Shown: one piece after another, positions 45,501 to 57,329 of the stretch | How the letters are laid out: every line of letters begins with the position of its first letter | Numbering within the stretch: the first letter of the stretch is position 1 | Source: Psilocybe azurescens | Lineage: Eukaryota; Basidiomycota; Agaricomycetes; Agaricales; Agrocybaceae | Assembly: GCA_023853785.1 (NCBI GenBank) | Contig: JAJIRX010000622.1 | Span: 682,001-746,000 of the forward strand | Direction: 5' to 3' | DNA length: 64,000 nucleotides | The notes under the pieces: model-generated | What the model was told of the DNA's origin: nothing | Database searches by the model: none | Seen by the model: the letters and a program-made list of their open reading frames with translations, nothing else | Position numbers and translations under genes: made by a program

Positions 45501-46851
45501 TCTGGTTTCAAGTGTGTTTGTTGTTGGACTAATACACGTTTTCAGATTTTGATTTATGTATAGAATGTTACAGCCTTCCTGAGTCTGAACACAGCGCCAT
45601 ACACCATAAATTTGACCATCACGTCATGCTCTCCACTCTGTGGCTGATGCCCGAGCAAGAGCAGAGAATTGCACTGGAAATAGAGCTTGTGCTGGAGCGT
45701 CTCCGACAAGAAATTAGTGCTCTCCAGCGTTCTCAGCATACTGAACTTCCTTCTGTCGCGGAAAAGGTAGACGAGGTACAGAAACCCGAGCAAGAGGCCT
45801 CGGAGACATTGGAACACGAGACGGAAGAGAATCCAACGGGAGCGAGCGAATCGCCTAGCGGACAAGGACCGGAAGTATACGATGGCAGAGACTGTACACA
45901 GCAGGCTGAGGACGAAGCAGAAAAGGCGAACTTGCCGCAAGACACAGAAGAAACATCTGCAGAAATTGAACCAGTATCTCCAGGAGAGGATCAGTTAGGT
46001 ATATCTCAAGAGACAAACACGCACTCAGAGGAGGAAAACTTAACTCCAGTGAGGGAAGAAACCAACGGCGTCGGATTTGCCACCGCGACAGATCAAGCTG
46101 GTTCGCCTCCCAGTACAGACACATCGCAAGAAAGTGATCCGCTCGAAGCTGCTAAGCCGTTGCAGGAAGAACCTGAAGGACAAATCACACAGGACAAGGA
46201 CGACAAACCACAGGTCGTTTCGGAGACAGCCGACGCTCCAACCTCTGCTGGGTCTGTCGATTCTCCAGTGCGCAAAAAAATTCACGTGTGGTCGTTGTTC
46301 TGTACCTATCCCTTTAGGCTCCGACTTTTTCAGATGCGTAGGTCATGCTTGCCAGGGTGCGCTTCTATTCAATTTCTGATTATTCATGAAATTAAACAAA
46401 GTCTACTTACACTCTAGATTATTTTGTTTGTGCTAAATGCGCTTTCGAGCGTTATGAAACTGACGACGACGCTAGCCATCAATGGTGGCATTCGTTGTTC
46501 GTACTCAGAAAAGATCTTCTAGCTAGCGCATTGTCTGACCTACCGTCCATGGAGGTCGCTGTCGGCATCAAAGCAGAGGGCGCTGTAGTACTCGAAGTCA
46601 CCAACACTCTTAACGTTGACACGATAAACGACAGGATGTCCCAGCTGGAGGAAAAACTAATATTGTTGGATAACGCTATCCACTCGAGCAACTCTGCTTT
46701 GGAAACGAAGCTCGTGGAAGCTATGAACTCAAGCAACTCTTCCTTGGAGGCTAAGGTGGAACGACTGGAGGCCAAAATGGATATTATGATGACCACGTTG
46801 ATAGGCTTGCTTGGAGGTTTGGCACAAAATGCAAAAATATCATCAGATTGA
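42569..46851 (+). CDS. EF-hand and double zinc-finger protein, copy D (three frame breaks)
   Basis: It starts MGADVVLDGFLQQEYKQWEK and follows the family exon order. Landmarks: RRENDARVTAVFLAQTDVM, SCGNSIDTYYKESRF, VKFWKAQDWKNRML, EF-hand DNDSSGFIRISE, FTREPTGQN, YYGGIWSFV, first zinc module (CDRCAR...CIDINC...CIEC), a long acidic linker (Glu/Gln/Thr-rich, about 200 residues), second module (CGRCSV...CVGHAC...CAKC, HQWWH) and a coiled coil (SQLEEKLILLDN, VERLEAKMDIMM). One-base frame breaks lie at C4 43468-43471, CC 43961-43962 and A7 46274-46280. The stop at 46851 is reached in the final frame. It sits between copy C (same strand) and the GMC oxidoreductase (convergent). Confidence 0.75.
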
Positions 46852-47175
46852 AAATTAGAAATTAGGTATACATTACCGCGCTTATTTATGTACCACTAGT
46901 AGTTCTTGATGTAATTTTTTGCATATTCCAGTGATGTGTGGACTCGTCAACAATCAAGACCAAAAATTCTGGTAAGTGCGACAACAGAAGCATTCGATTG
47001 ACGTAATATTTTGCTGATATCTCATAGGCGCTATCTATCACTATTTGATGATACATTCAGGTTTCAAGTTATATTTGTCTTCCCGTGGGTTGGGAACTTG
47101 ACAATTGCTACATAGTCTGCTCCGGCTGTTAGAATCAACTTGTCCTACTAAATCAGCCGTGTCCAGTAGTCGCAT
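46852..47175. other. Convergent 3' spacer
   Basis: 324 bp between the 3' ends of copy D and the GMC oxidoreductase. Nothing beyond untranslated flanks is seen. Confidence 0.55.
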
Positions 47176-50105
47176 TTAAAATTCCGCCTTGATCTGGTCC
47201 GCAAGTTTCTCAGCAATCGCAAAGCATGCGCCAGCCTACAAGAAAAAAAGCATTCGTCAGTCCGCCATCGAAATATAGCGAGAATCGAAACAAAGAGCAC
47301 TCACGGTGTGCCCAGAGACAGTCGACGGGAACACTGAGGCGTCGCAAACTTTCAGGCCTTTGATCCCGTACACATTCAGTTTAGCGTCGACCACACCACC
47401 CTCCTCCAAAGGCGCCATGCGGCAAGTAGAAGTGGGGTGATACACCGTCTCGACACGCTCGCGGACGATGTCTTCCAGCTCTGCATCCGTTTTTAGATGC
47501 AAGTGGTGGTCAAACTGGGTGTCAGAAGAGCTGTGGTCGAGGATGGAGTTGAGTGGTTCTTGGCGGGCGATCTTCAGGCCCAGGCGGATTCCACGGACGA
47601 GTTTGACGAGGTCTTCGCGCGTGCCAAGATAGCTGTAGATTTTGACATATATGTTTATAAGCGCACTATAAAGGGTGGTCGATGTCATATGTAGCTTTTG
47701 GATACGTACTTGGGGTCAACTTTGGGGTGGGCGAATGGGTTTGTGGAATGCAAGCGAATGGTACCGTGGCTTGTGGGTCTATTTAAAAGACACGCATTAA
47801 ACCAGGTACTACCTGATTATATGCTTTTGCTGACGTACCTGACGAGATACACATGAATGGCGTACGTATGCCCTTCGAATATGAAAGCAGTGTGTTCCTA
47901 TCACAGGAGATCAGATGAGTAACATCAATCAAATCATGAGAGAGTTATGAAAACCTTATAAGCGCTCGGAGTGGAGAAATATTCCAAATCGGGACTGTCC
48001 TTCGCAGAAGTCGAGTCGACCAGTTTTTCAGGGTATTCGGAGGCAGGGAACAAAGATGGATCATCAGTGCGTACAAATGCAGCCGCTTCGCCATACTAAA
48101 GAAAGTGACTCGACGTTAATCCCACTCAAAACAAAATTATTTAATCGATTTACTTACGTTCATCGCCAAAGGACCCCCAGCTCCGATTTTATACCGAGCA
48201 ACAGCACTCAAAGCCCAGAACGTTTCGACCAGGTTCTTAGGCTTGAGATATCTGAAAAGACTGGACATAGCCTTTTTGCAAGAAATTCATATCAACAATG
48301 GGGTGGTCCACCAAGTTTTTGCCGACGCCAGGGAGGGTGTGGATGACTGGGATAGAATGTTCGAGGAGATGTTCCGCAGGACCGATTCCGGAAAGGAGAA
48401 GAATCTGGAAAAAGCGATTGTTAGCTTGTACAGTTGTTTCATTCCAAGTAACTCATACATGAGGCGATTGAACAGCTCCAGCCCTGACGTTATGGACGAC
48501 AGTCAGCAACGTAAAACCATGGAAAACAAACGAAGACCTCACGAGATGATAACTTCCTTCTTTGCACTTGCTTGGAAACGAGGGCCGTCTTCAGAGTTTG
48601 CAAATTCAACACCAGTTGCTACAGTCGACTCAACATCCCGCTTGAACAGAATGCGAGTAACCGTTGCATTGATGGCTACCACCAAGTTTGGCCGTGCGAG
48701 GACATCAGCAGTCAAGTAAGCGCCTTCAGACGAAGAACGCTCGCGATTTTTATCAACATAAGTCACTAGGAGAAGCTCAGTTACCCATGCAGATGTATCA
48801 AAGAATGGAAAGTATCAACGTACTGATCTAAAATCAAGTTGCGTCAATAAGATTTGCCCTTGATTGTTAACTAAGAGGCTCACTCTAGCAGCACCCAAAG
48901 TTCCAGTTGGCCCATTGAAATCGTTAGTTGGCGGTATACCGGCGTTCAAGCAAGCTTTAACGAATTTATTGCACCAAATGGAAACGCTGTTATTGAAGCC
49001 AACTTGTACTGGACCAGTTCGCCCGCGTGCAGAAAGATCTACATTGGGGAAATCACGATGGGGTTGATAAGATTCAAACTTGCGGAAAAAACTGAGTGTG
49101 TTAGATTCATGGATCGAATACGGAGAGTTAAAGTAAAAGGGTAACATACCGAGAGAAGTTTCTCCAAGCAAACGAGTCATCTTTGATGATGGTTGCCCAT
49201 TCGTCAAAATCACCTGGAGCGCCGTATTGTGCCCTAGTAAGTTATTTCTACTTGTCAACCTTGATATTTGTCTGAAAGCAAGATATAGAATACATTTGGG
49301 CATTTATAGAAGAACCTGATTCAAAGAATCAGCGAATAGTTCAGAGATATTGCATTCAAGGTGATACTCACATCCACCGAGCATCTTGGCTGGACAATAG
49401 AAAGTAAAAATTTGTCAGAACCATTATCCCGACTAAACAGTCAAGCAAACTTCCCTAACCTCTTGGCCAGAACTTTTTGGCTCCATTCGCGGAAGCCTGC
49501 AACTCGGTCCAGAAAGCGTGAACATGTTTCTTAACGAAAAGAGTTGGCTGTAAGCTGCAGGAGTACGACTTTCAGGGATTGCGCGGCCGCTGTGCAGATG
49601 AAGTTGCGTCACTAAGTAGCAGACTTTGGAGAAGAGTTACTGAATAGCAGCGAACCTTCCTCCAGCTTCAAGCAAGAGAACTCGTATGTTGGGGTTCTCG
49701 GTCAAACGCGCAGCTAATACACAGCCAGAGGTCCCTGAAGATTCAATGAATTCAGAAGGAAGAACCCGTGGCCCCAATCAACTGAATGCACGCACCTCCG
49801 CCGACGATGATAACATCATATTCCGGCAACCCCAGTCCTTGGCCTGCAAAAGTCAAAGGCTGTCCACCCTCAACGAGCTTCCCGACGTCTCCCAGGTCCG
49901 TAACGTACTTTCTCTTCTTTCCGGGTTTTGCGAGGTACAGTTTAAGCAAGATTGCGATGGCGGCACCTGTCAGAAGTACGCGAGTTCGAGGTGTCAATTT
50001 ACGAACAACATCGCCAACCGGAGCCGGCAATTGACCAAATTTTGCAAGGATAGCGTTCAGCGCGTCCGTCAGCGAGGCGATTGTCTTCTCTGAGAGAGTT
50101 GACAT
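47176..50105 (-). CDS. Membrane-anchored GMC oxidoreductase (FAD)
   Basis: Minus-strand gene with more than ten exons. The start at 50105 gives a short N-terminal region with one hydrophobic helix ([16 protein letters not shown]), a likely membrane anchor. The FAD-binding start [19 protein letters not shown] spans the first intron, then LLLEAGG. The family motifs MLGGCSSINAQM and [16 protein letters not shown] (GMC signature 2) follow. The C-terminal catalytic segment has [10 protein letters not shown] and, ending its exon, VSGHT, which supply the two active-site His/His positions. The protein ends ADQIKAEF at 47176. It is expected to oxidise an alcohol or similar substrate with oxygen or a quinone; the substrate cannot be read. 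One-base breaks occur at A4 49537-49540 and T5 48273-48277. The donor near 48880 is imperfect (AGA|GTGAGC requires one extra G to keep phase). Alternatives within the family (aryl-alcohol oxidase, choline-dehydrogenase-like) are open. Confidence 0.84.
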
Positions 50106-51052
50106 TTTCGCGAAGCTTGTGGAAAGCAAGAAACCTTTATTTATGTTGTGGGGCAAGTATGTCGGTTATATGGTGGCTTTGGGTTGGAATGGAAAACATG
50201 ACCGGAATAACCGACATCTGTAAACCTGGGAGATTTGTCTCCTCCGCCGTCTGGTCCCCAACTGGCGTTCCTGTTCGGCGCAGCTGAGCTTGGCAACGCC
50301 GCAACACAGCCAGTGCTGTTGTAACGTGACCCAAGGCTTCCGACACTTCCGGAATTAACCGGTCTACATCACTAATTCGGCGTTGCCTAAGCGGCGTAGT
50401 GCGGTCCGGGCGCTTGTCCATTCCTGTACAGCTAAAAAGCATTCTGCTGATCTCTTGACGCTACCCACGTTCACCTCAACTAATTATACTGTTTGTATGC
50501 CAATTTTACCTCGCTATCGCATGCTAGTTGCCTCTACTGCTGAAGGGCAATGACATAGTTCATCTAGCAAATCTTGATATGTCGAACAGATCGAAACATG
50601 TTTCAAAAATACTTTGATTTATTTATACATAGATTTAGCTCGGAGTTTGCAGAGCTACGCATTGATAGTATGTTTACGCTACTTGCTATTTATACAAAGC
50701 ATCACAACATTTGAAAAGGCTTCAGAATAAAGAACTTGCTGCATGGGCATGTGGATGTCATTTAATAATGCTATCATGAAGACGAGATACAACTGCTGTA
50801 TGTACGATTTAGCTTTTAATGCGGTTCGAGACAACGTTGTAACGAACCCGGAGGCCGGAGATCCCTTATTCTTCGGGCAACCAGGAAATCAACGCCCCTG
50901 ACTACTTGGTGTGATATTGGCACTCCATTAAGCACAACGCACATTCGATGTGTTGCGCTAGACGTCTTGCTCCCTCTTTTTCTCGCTTGAATACACGTTG
51001 TTCGAAGATTTATAAAGCGCGAACAATCGCCTTCCTCTCCACCTTCTCCGTG
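50106..51052. other. Promoter region of the first membrane-protein paralogue
   Basis: It contains the divergent upstream region of the GMC gene and of the gene at 51053. Its right half (about 50485-50930) is duplicated downstream of that gene (53045-53494). A TATA-like TTTATAAAG lies near 51009-51017. Confidence 0.6.
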
Positions 51053-53040
51053 ATGGCAACATTGTTCGACCATCATGGCTCATCAAACACTCTTCATTCA
51101 GCTTCAGGCTCATATCACAAACTCAAAGATGACTATCTCGTCGAGGTCGAGTCAATGCCACTAGCATCGCGCAGTGGCCTTTCACAAGACATTCCAGAGG
51201 ATCGCAAAGATAGCTACGGCAGCGTCATTTCTGCATCCGACAAGTTCGTCGTTACAACAGGCTGGAGTCTTTCCCTCGTTATTCTCCTCTTCAATGGCCT
51301 TGTCTCGATCTGTTGGGAGTAGCTCTTTTATCTTCTCACTGGGTGTTGTTCCAATATCCTACCAACTTTCACAAGTTGGAAAGGAGCACCCGATATTACG
51401 AATACAATCGTCGCTTTCGTAGCCGCAATTTCCACTATGCACATCTCCTACATTGTCCAACAAATACCCGCACACTACTCACACTGTCTTCTGGTTGATG
51501 GGTTTACCTTGGGTCATTTACGGTGGATGCAAGGTGTGCAGCAATTATCGATCTTCACGAAATTTCCAGATCGCCAAGGAGGCGGGAAGATCACCAGGTT
51601 CTTCACGAAGAAACAGATATTTTGGCTCGTAGCCTATTTCGGCATCGCTTTTCATACTTCATCATTGGTTGCCATTCTTCAGCCTGGTAAGGATCTTATA
51701 CTTTCTCTATTTTTGTGTAGCTTACAATCTGAAGAAATATTCTATAAGGGTGTTCTCTTCGATGACCCAGTTCCGTGCGGGCAAAACCTCGCCAACCTAA
51801 CTTTAGGCACCGATCCATTCTTAAGCGAAGATCAGCAGCGAACAGTTGACTGGTACTCTTTCAATATAGGGACCATGCTCCCCAATTACGGTGGTACGTT
51901 TTTATCTCGCTCTATGACGCGCAACCGTGTATTCAAGGCCTCTGGATATTATCAGAGCAAGTCAACGGTAACACCACAACTTGTATCGCAGGCCGGGTCT
52001 ATAGGAAGGACAACTACGCATATGGAGCCATTGGGGGCTCGCGAATGGAGTCCAACAAGTCCCGGGCATCCTATTCAATGCATCTTGCTCGCAGGACGAC
52101 CCGGATAAAAGTACAGCAATCTGGCAGTCCGTCTTCCCAGATCGATCGCTACCTACGCTGGTGATGCCTTCCAACGGATCCGAGCAGCAATTCACAGACA
52201 GTCCACTTCCCGCACAAGTGCAAAGCGTAATAAGTCATGGCCCGCCGTTGAGCTTCAACCCTACAGGCTCGAGCCAGGCTGCCATGTATGCGCTCGTCGA
52301 TGTGTCCGGTAACGGCGCATTGTACAGTGTCAGCATCGCCGCCAATCCTTCACAAGTAGGCATAGCCACTACCCTAGTCTGCAGTTGGAAAACCTCCCCA
52401 GAACTTGTACAAGTTCAAATGGTCAACTTCACTGCACGCACTCTCAGCTCAAACAACTTTACCAAGTACCCTTCTCTCGCGGGACGCTCTACACTGAAGA
52501 CACTGGAAGGTATGGCAGAGGTAGTGCGTCTCGGATCCTCACTGCAGAAGACAGTTCTTGACCCTTTAAGCAACCTGATTATGCCATTCAACGTGGCTTA
52601 CGGCGATCACTTCATTCCCGCCAACGCGTCCCAGATCCTAGAAACACTACTAGCCGATGGAGGAAAGGCCAGCATGACAGTATATAACTCCTATTTCAGA
52701 AAGCAGTTCCCCCAGGCAAAAATCAGATTTTGCCACAGCAAGAATCGTACGGTGGCAGAGCACTGGAAATTTAGCAACTCCAGAAACCTCGGCTGGGTAG
52801 CCACAATATGGACAACCGCGATCGGGTTTTATGCTGTATTAGCCGCACTATGGATGCAAAAACGACGGCGAATGCAGAAAGTGGGTGTGTTAGAGGCACC
52901 TGGGGCCTTTTCGCTCGGGAGGGGTAATGAGGTTCGCGATACTGAGGTGCTTTGCGTAAAAAATGGGAGGGTCGTTTTCAGGAGTAAACCAAGATGGAAT
53001 ACTGCATAGTGAACTGACGAAATTCCATGAAACTGCCATA
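50485..53040 (+). repeat. Tandem duplication, membrane-protein unit 1
   Basis: Upstream sequence plus coding region recur in order at 53045-57115. Shared words in the flank include TTGTATGCCAATTTT, GGGCAATGACATAGTTCATC and TGATTTATTTATACATAG. Unit 2 is split by the transposon at 53498-55021. Confidence 0.85.
51053..53009 (+). CDS. Polytopic membrane protein of unknown function, paralogue 1 (frame breaks)
   Basis: It starts MATLFDHHGSSNTLHS. A cytosolic-like acidic head leads to a long hydrophobic region (GWSLSLVILLFNGL...), two more helices (around TMHISYIVQQ and YFGIAFHTSSLVAI), a large polar domain with possible N-glycosylation sites and Cys (VPCGQNLANLT), and a last helix near the C terminus (WVATIWTTAIGFYAVLAALW) followed by RRRM. 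An intron near 51688-51735 (gtaagg...gaag) and one starting after the NYGG motif (gtacgt...caag) fit. Compared with paralogue 2, single bases are missing at G3 51315-51317, T4 51326-51329 and C3 51389-51391, and both paralogues need one more G at the G5 run (52033-52037 here) to join the two halves. The stop at 53009 lies beyond the paralogue 2 stop because of a shifted C-terminal frame. No family name is known to me. Confidence 0.62.
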
Positions 53041-53497
53041 TAGATTGCCTATACTATTTGTATGCCAATTTTTACCTCGCTATCACATGCTAGTTGCCTT
53101 TGTTATTGGAGGGCAATGACATAGTTCATCTAGCATATCTTGATATGTCAAACAGATCGAAACATGGTTCAAAAAATGTTTTGATTTATTTATACATAGA
53201 TTTAGCTAGGAGTTGCAGAGCTACGCATTGACAGTATGTTTACGCTATTTGCTATTTATACAAAGCATCACACCATTTGAAAAGGCTTCAGAATAAAGAA
53301 CTTGCTGCATGAGCATGTGGATGTCATTTAATATTAATGCCATCATGAAGACGAGATACAACTGTTGTATGTACGATTTAGCTTTTATATAATGTGGTTT
53401 GAGACAACATTCAAGTTGTAACGGGCCCAGAGACCGGAGATCCCTTATCCTTTGGGTAGCCAGGAAATCGACATCCCTGACTACTTGGTGTGATATT

Positions 53498-55021
53498 AGC
53501 CACGTTCAAAGTTGGGTGGCTTGCTGATTATGATGTCGCTGCTAGGGTCTCTGATGCTCGGCAGAGCCAGTCATGTATGTTACAGTGCGTTGCACAACCA
53601 TTTGCACAGTGATGTACTGTATCTGATCCTGAACCTGGCCAACCCCTTAGTTGGCCATTTGCACTGTAGAGCAAGATCTGAATGAAATTCTTTAATTTTT
53701 TTGTATCCATACATAGAAATTAACTATAGGAACATGTATTTCAATTTATAGAGGAAGTTTTTACAAGAAATAGGCATAGATCCCTGAAATACCAGGTAAA
53801 TTTGCTGAACATGCTATGATTTCTAAGCAATCTCACGGATGCCCCACACTAATTCCTTTATCTTTGAAGTTCTTGTGAATGCAAATGCTTCAAACTTGTT
53901 GCAATTATATGTCAGATAGCATAGCATCATAAATAGAGATTTTGGAGGTGATCCTAGGTGCGGAAAAGATGGCAGTGATGGATAAACCTCATGCACAATG
54001 ATTTGATCTGTAAGGTAGGTGATGCATTCAACCTTACCCTATGTAGTGATGGTAATGTATTACTGGGAAAAAAATCATGAGTGTTGGAGAAAATAGCCCA
54101 TGCTATTAGGGAACATCTATCCTGTATTTTTAGCTATTTTATTTGCGGCAGAATTCTCTGATAACCAAAAATGGGCAGAATTCAATGAGATTAATGTCAG
54201 AAAGACAAGATTAATTTTGGTCAATCTCTGGGTGTCCAGAGGGTCACATATTGGTGCAGCAAGGTTATTTGTACACTACAGAACAAATTTCAAAGCAGCA
54301 GGTCTCATTAATTTTTATGGAGTCCCAACTTTGAGCTATAAATTATGACATCATTAATTAGGCAACTAAAATCTAATCTAGCAATACGGAATCACAATCC
54401 CCACAATCAGGGCAAAGGGTAAATCCATTTTCTCACGGGTGGCCAGCTTGTGGGTATAGCACAATTTTGGGACCTCTGACAAAAAAATATTCACTGAATG
54501 GTCAATATAGTATTAAAAAATCTGAAATTACGATGAGAGCTACTAAAGATGTATTTACAGCGAATATTCACAAAAATCTACAACATAACCATTTTAAATT
54601 CAAAATTCATCCACAAGTTGAAATGGCCAGGTTCAGGGTCGCATACAGTAGCCAAAAACGTGTTTGCATTTTTATGGTCCGTTACGCACCTGCCAAAATT
54701 GTCACAGATCTACCATCGGGAAGTGTCAAAGGACTCAGAATCGAGTACTACAGCGTACCTCATGTCACAGTGCGGCAAATAAGTACAAACACAAACTCGG
54801 AATTCCTCAATGCAGTTGTGCAAACGGTTATGCAACGCACTGTATGTGGAAAATAGAGCGAGTGTAGGCGGAAAACGTTTTGCAATGGAGTTTGGACGCG
54901 AGGGTGACTGTGCTCTTTCGCGTTGTCACAAGTTGGACACGTTCTGACTTTGAAACCCGGCGGCCATCTGCCGAGCATCAGAGAAGCAGCGACATCAGCC
55001 AGCTACCCAACTTGGGTGGCT
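53498..55021. mobile_element. Terminal-inverted-repeat DNA transposon, about 1.5 kb
   Basis: It interrupts a duplicated flank whose uninterrupted version is at about 50920. The ends are imperfect inverted repeats of about 60 bp: left AGCCAC...AAGTTGGGTGGCT...GATGTCGCTGCT...CTCTGATGCTCGGCAGA, right its reverse complement with small gaps. Subterminal inverted similarity also occurs (CCTGAACCTGGCCA near 53628 and its complement near 54620). The likely target duplication is ATT (53495-53497 and 55022-55024), inferred by comparing with the empty site GATATTGGCAC. Internal frames (54100-54348, 54467-54856) show no transposase motif, so it is non-autonomous or decayed. The superfamily is not assigned; a 3-bp duplication is compatible with several. 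Confidence 0.82.
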
Positions 55022-55156
55022 ATTGACACTCTATTAGCATAATGCACATCCAATGTGTTGAGCCAGGCATCTTGCTCCCTCTTTTCTCACTTGAATACAC
55101 GTTGTTCGAAGATATATAAAGCGCAAACAATCGCCTTCCTCTCCACCCTCCCCGCA

Positions 55157-57092
55157 ATGGCAACATTTTTCAACCCTCATGGCTCGTCAAACACTCTGCA
55201 TTCAGCTTCCGGCCCATATCACAAACACAAAGATGACTATCTCGTCGAGGTCGAGTCAATACCACTGACATCGCGCAGTGACCTTTCACAAGACGTTCCA
55301 GAAGATCGCAAAGATAGTTACGACAGCGTCATTCCTGCATCCGATAAGTTCGTCGTTACAACAGGCTGGAGTCTTTCCCTCGTTATTCTCCTCTTCAATG
55401 GCCTTATCTCGATCTGTTGGGGAATAGCTCTTTTCATTTTCTCACTGGGTGTTGTTCCAATATCCTACCAACTTTCACAAGTTGGAAAGGAGCACCCCGA
55501 TATTACGAATACAATCGTCGCTTTCGTAGCCGCAATTTCCACTATGCACATCTCCTACATTGTCCAACAAATACCCGCACACTACTCACACTGTCTTCTG
55601 GTTGATGGGTTTACCTTGGGTCATTTAAGATGGATGCAGGGCGTGCAACAATTATCGATCTTCACAAGGTTTCCAGATCGCGAAGGAGGCGGGAAGATCA
55701 CCAGGTTCTTCACGAAGAAACAGATATTTTGGCTCGCAACCTACTTCGGCATCGCCTTTCATACTTCATCATTGGTCGCCATTCTCCAACCTAGTAAGGA
55801 TTTTATGCTTCCTCTATTTTTCTGCGGCTTACAATCTCAAGAAATATTCTATAAGGGTGTTCTCTTCGATGACCCAGTTCCGTGCGGGCAAAATCTCGCT
55901 AACTTAACTTTGGGCACTGATCCATTCTTAAGCGAAGATCAGCAGCGAATAGTTGACTGGTACTCGTTCAATATAGGGACCATGCTCGCCAATTACGGTG
56001 GTACGTTTTTATCTCGCTCTGAAACGCGCAACCGTGCATTCAAGGCCTCTGGATATTATCAGAGCAAGTCAACGGTAACACCACAACTTGTATCGCAGGC
56101 CGGGTCTATAGGAAGGACAGCTACGCATATGGAGCCATTGGGGGCTCGCGAACGGACTCCAACAGATCCCAGGCATCCTATTCAATGCATCTTGCTCGCA
56201 GAACGACCCCGATAAAAGTACATCAATCTGGCGGTCCGTCTTCCCAGACCGATCGCTACCTACGCTGGTGATGCCGTCCAACGGATCCAAGCAGCAATTC
56301 ACAGACAGTCCACTTCCCGCACAAGTGCAAAGCGTAATAAGTCATGGCCCGCCGTTGAGCTTCAACCCTACAGGCTCGAGCCAGGCTGCCATGTATGCGC
56401 TCGTCGATGTGTCCGGTAACGGCGCATTGTACAGTGTCAGCATCGCCGCCAATCCTTCACAAGTCGGCATAGCCACTACCCTAGTCTGCAGTTGGAAAAC
56501 CTCCCCAAAACTTGTACAAGTCCAAATGGTCGACTACACTGCACGCACCCTCAGTTCAAGCAACTTTACCCAGTACCCTTCTCTCGCAGGACGCTCTACA
56601 CTGAAGACACTGGAAGGTATGGCAGAGGTAGCCCGTCTCGGATCCTCACTGCAGAAGACAGCTGACCCTTTAAGTAACCCGATTATGCCATTCAACGTGG
56701 CTTACGGCGATCACTTCATTCCCGCCAACGCGTCTCAGATCCTAGAAACACTACTAGCCGACGGAGGAAAGGCCAGCATGACAGTATATAACGCCCATGT
56801 CGACAAGGAGTTCCCCCACGCAAAAAACAGATTTTGCCACAGCAAGAATCGCACGGTGGCAGAGCACTGGAAATTTAGCAACTCCAGAAACCTTGGCTGG
56901 GTAGCCACAATATGGACGACCGCGATCGGGATTTATGCTGTATTAGCCGCACTATGGATGCAAAAACGACGGCGAATGCAGAAAGTGGGTGTGTTAGAGG
57001 CACCTGGGGCCTTTTCGCTCGGGAGGGGTAATGAGGTTCGTGATACCGACGTGCTTTGCGTAAAAAACGGGAGGGTCGTTGTTCAGAAGTAA
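55157..57092 (+). CDS. Polytopic membrane protein of unknown function, paralogue 2
   Basis: It starts MATFFNPHGSSNTLHS and reads through the whole N-terminal half without a break. Hydrophobic segments: GWSLSLVILLFNGLISICWG followed by IALFIFSLGVVPISY, TIVAFVAAISTMHISYI, IFWLATYFGIAFHTSSLVAI, and near the C terminus WVATIWTTAIGIYAVLAALW. The intron near 55794-55841 (gtaagg...caag, 48 nt) is in-frame if retained. A second intron follows the NYGG motif (gtacgt...ttcaag). The halves join only if the G5 run at 56140-56144 is read as six G. The C-terminal half (MPSNGSKQQFTDSP onward) ends at 57092 after GRVVVQK. The polar domain between helices is rich in Asn-x-Ser/Thr. A TATATAAAG lies near 55112. 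It is convergent with copy E, 237 bp away. Confidence 0.68.
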
Positions 57093-57329
57093 ACCAAGAC
57101 GGAGTACTGCATAGTGAACTGACGAAATTCCATGAAACTGCCATATAGATTGTTGAGCATACCTGTATAATCTATCCAATTGCATCGAACAAGCATTCCA
57201 CCGTAGATCCAGTCAGATATAAACGACCACGAAATAAGATACACTCCATGAGTCGAGTTTTTGCGCCAACATCTTGTTCAAGCTCGAAGATTGAGATACG
57301 ACTGATTATACATGACCCTCCGAATTCAA

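Larger units (their letters stand above)
53045..57115 (+). repeat. Tandem duplication, membrane-protein unit 2
   Basis: Second copy of the unit at 50485-53040, with the same flank sequence at 53045-53494, interrupted by the terminal-inverted-repeat element, and resuming at 55022 with the matching leader and coding region. Confidence 0.85.

Noticed and set aside
51053..57092. Membrane paralogues as Ste3-type pheromone receptors
   Set aside because: Attractive given the nearby pheromone gene, but the helices are split by a large polar domain and the seven-helix receptor pattern is not present.
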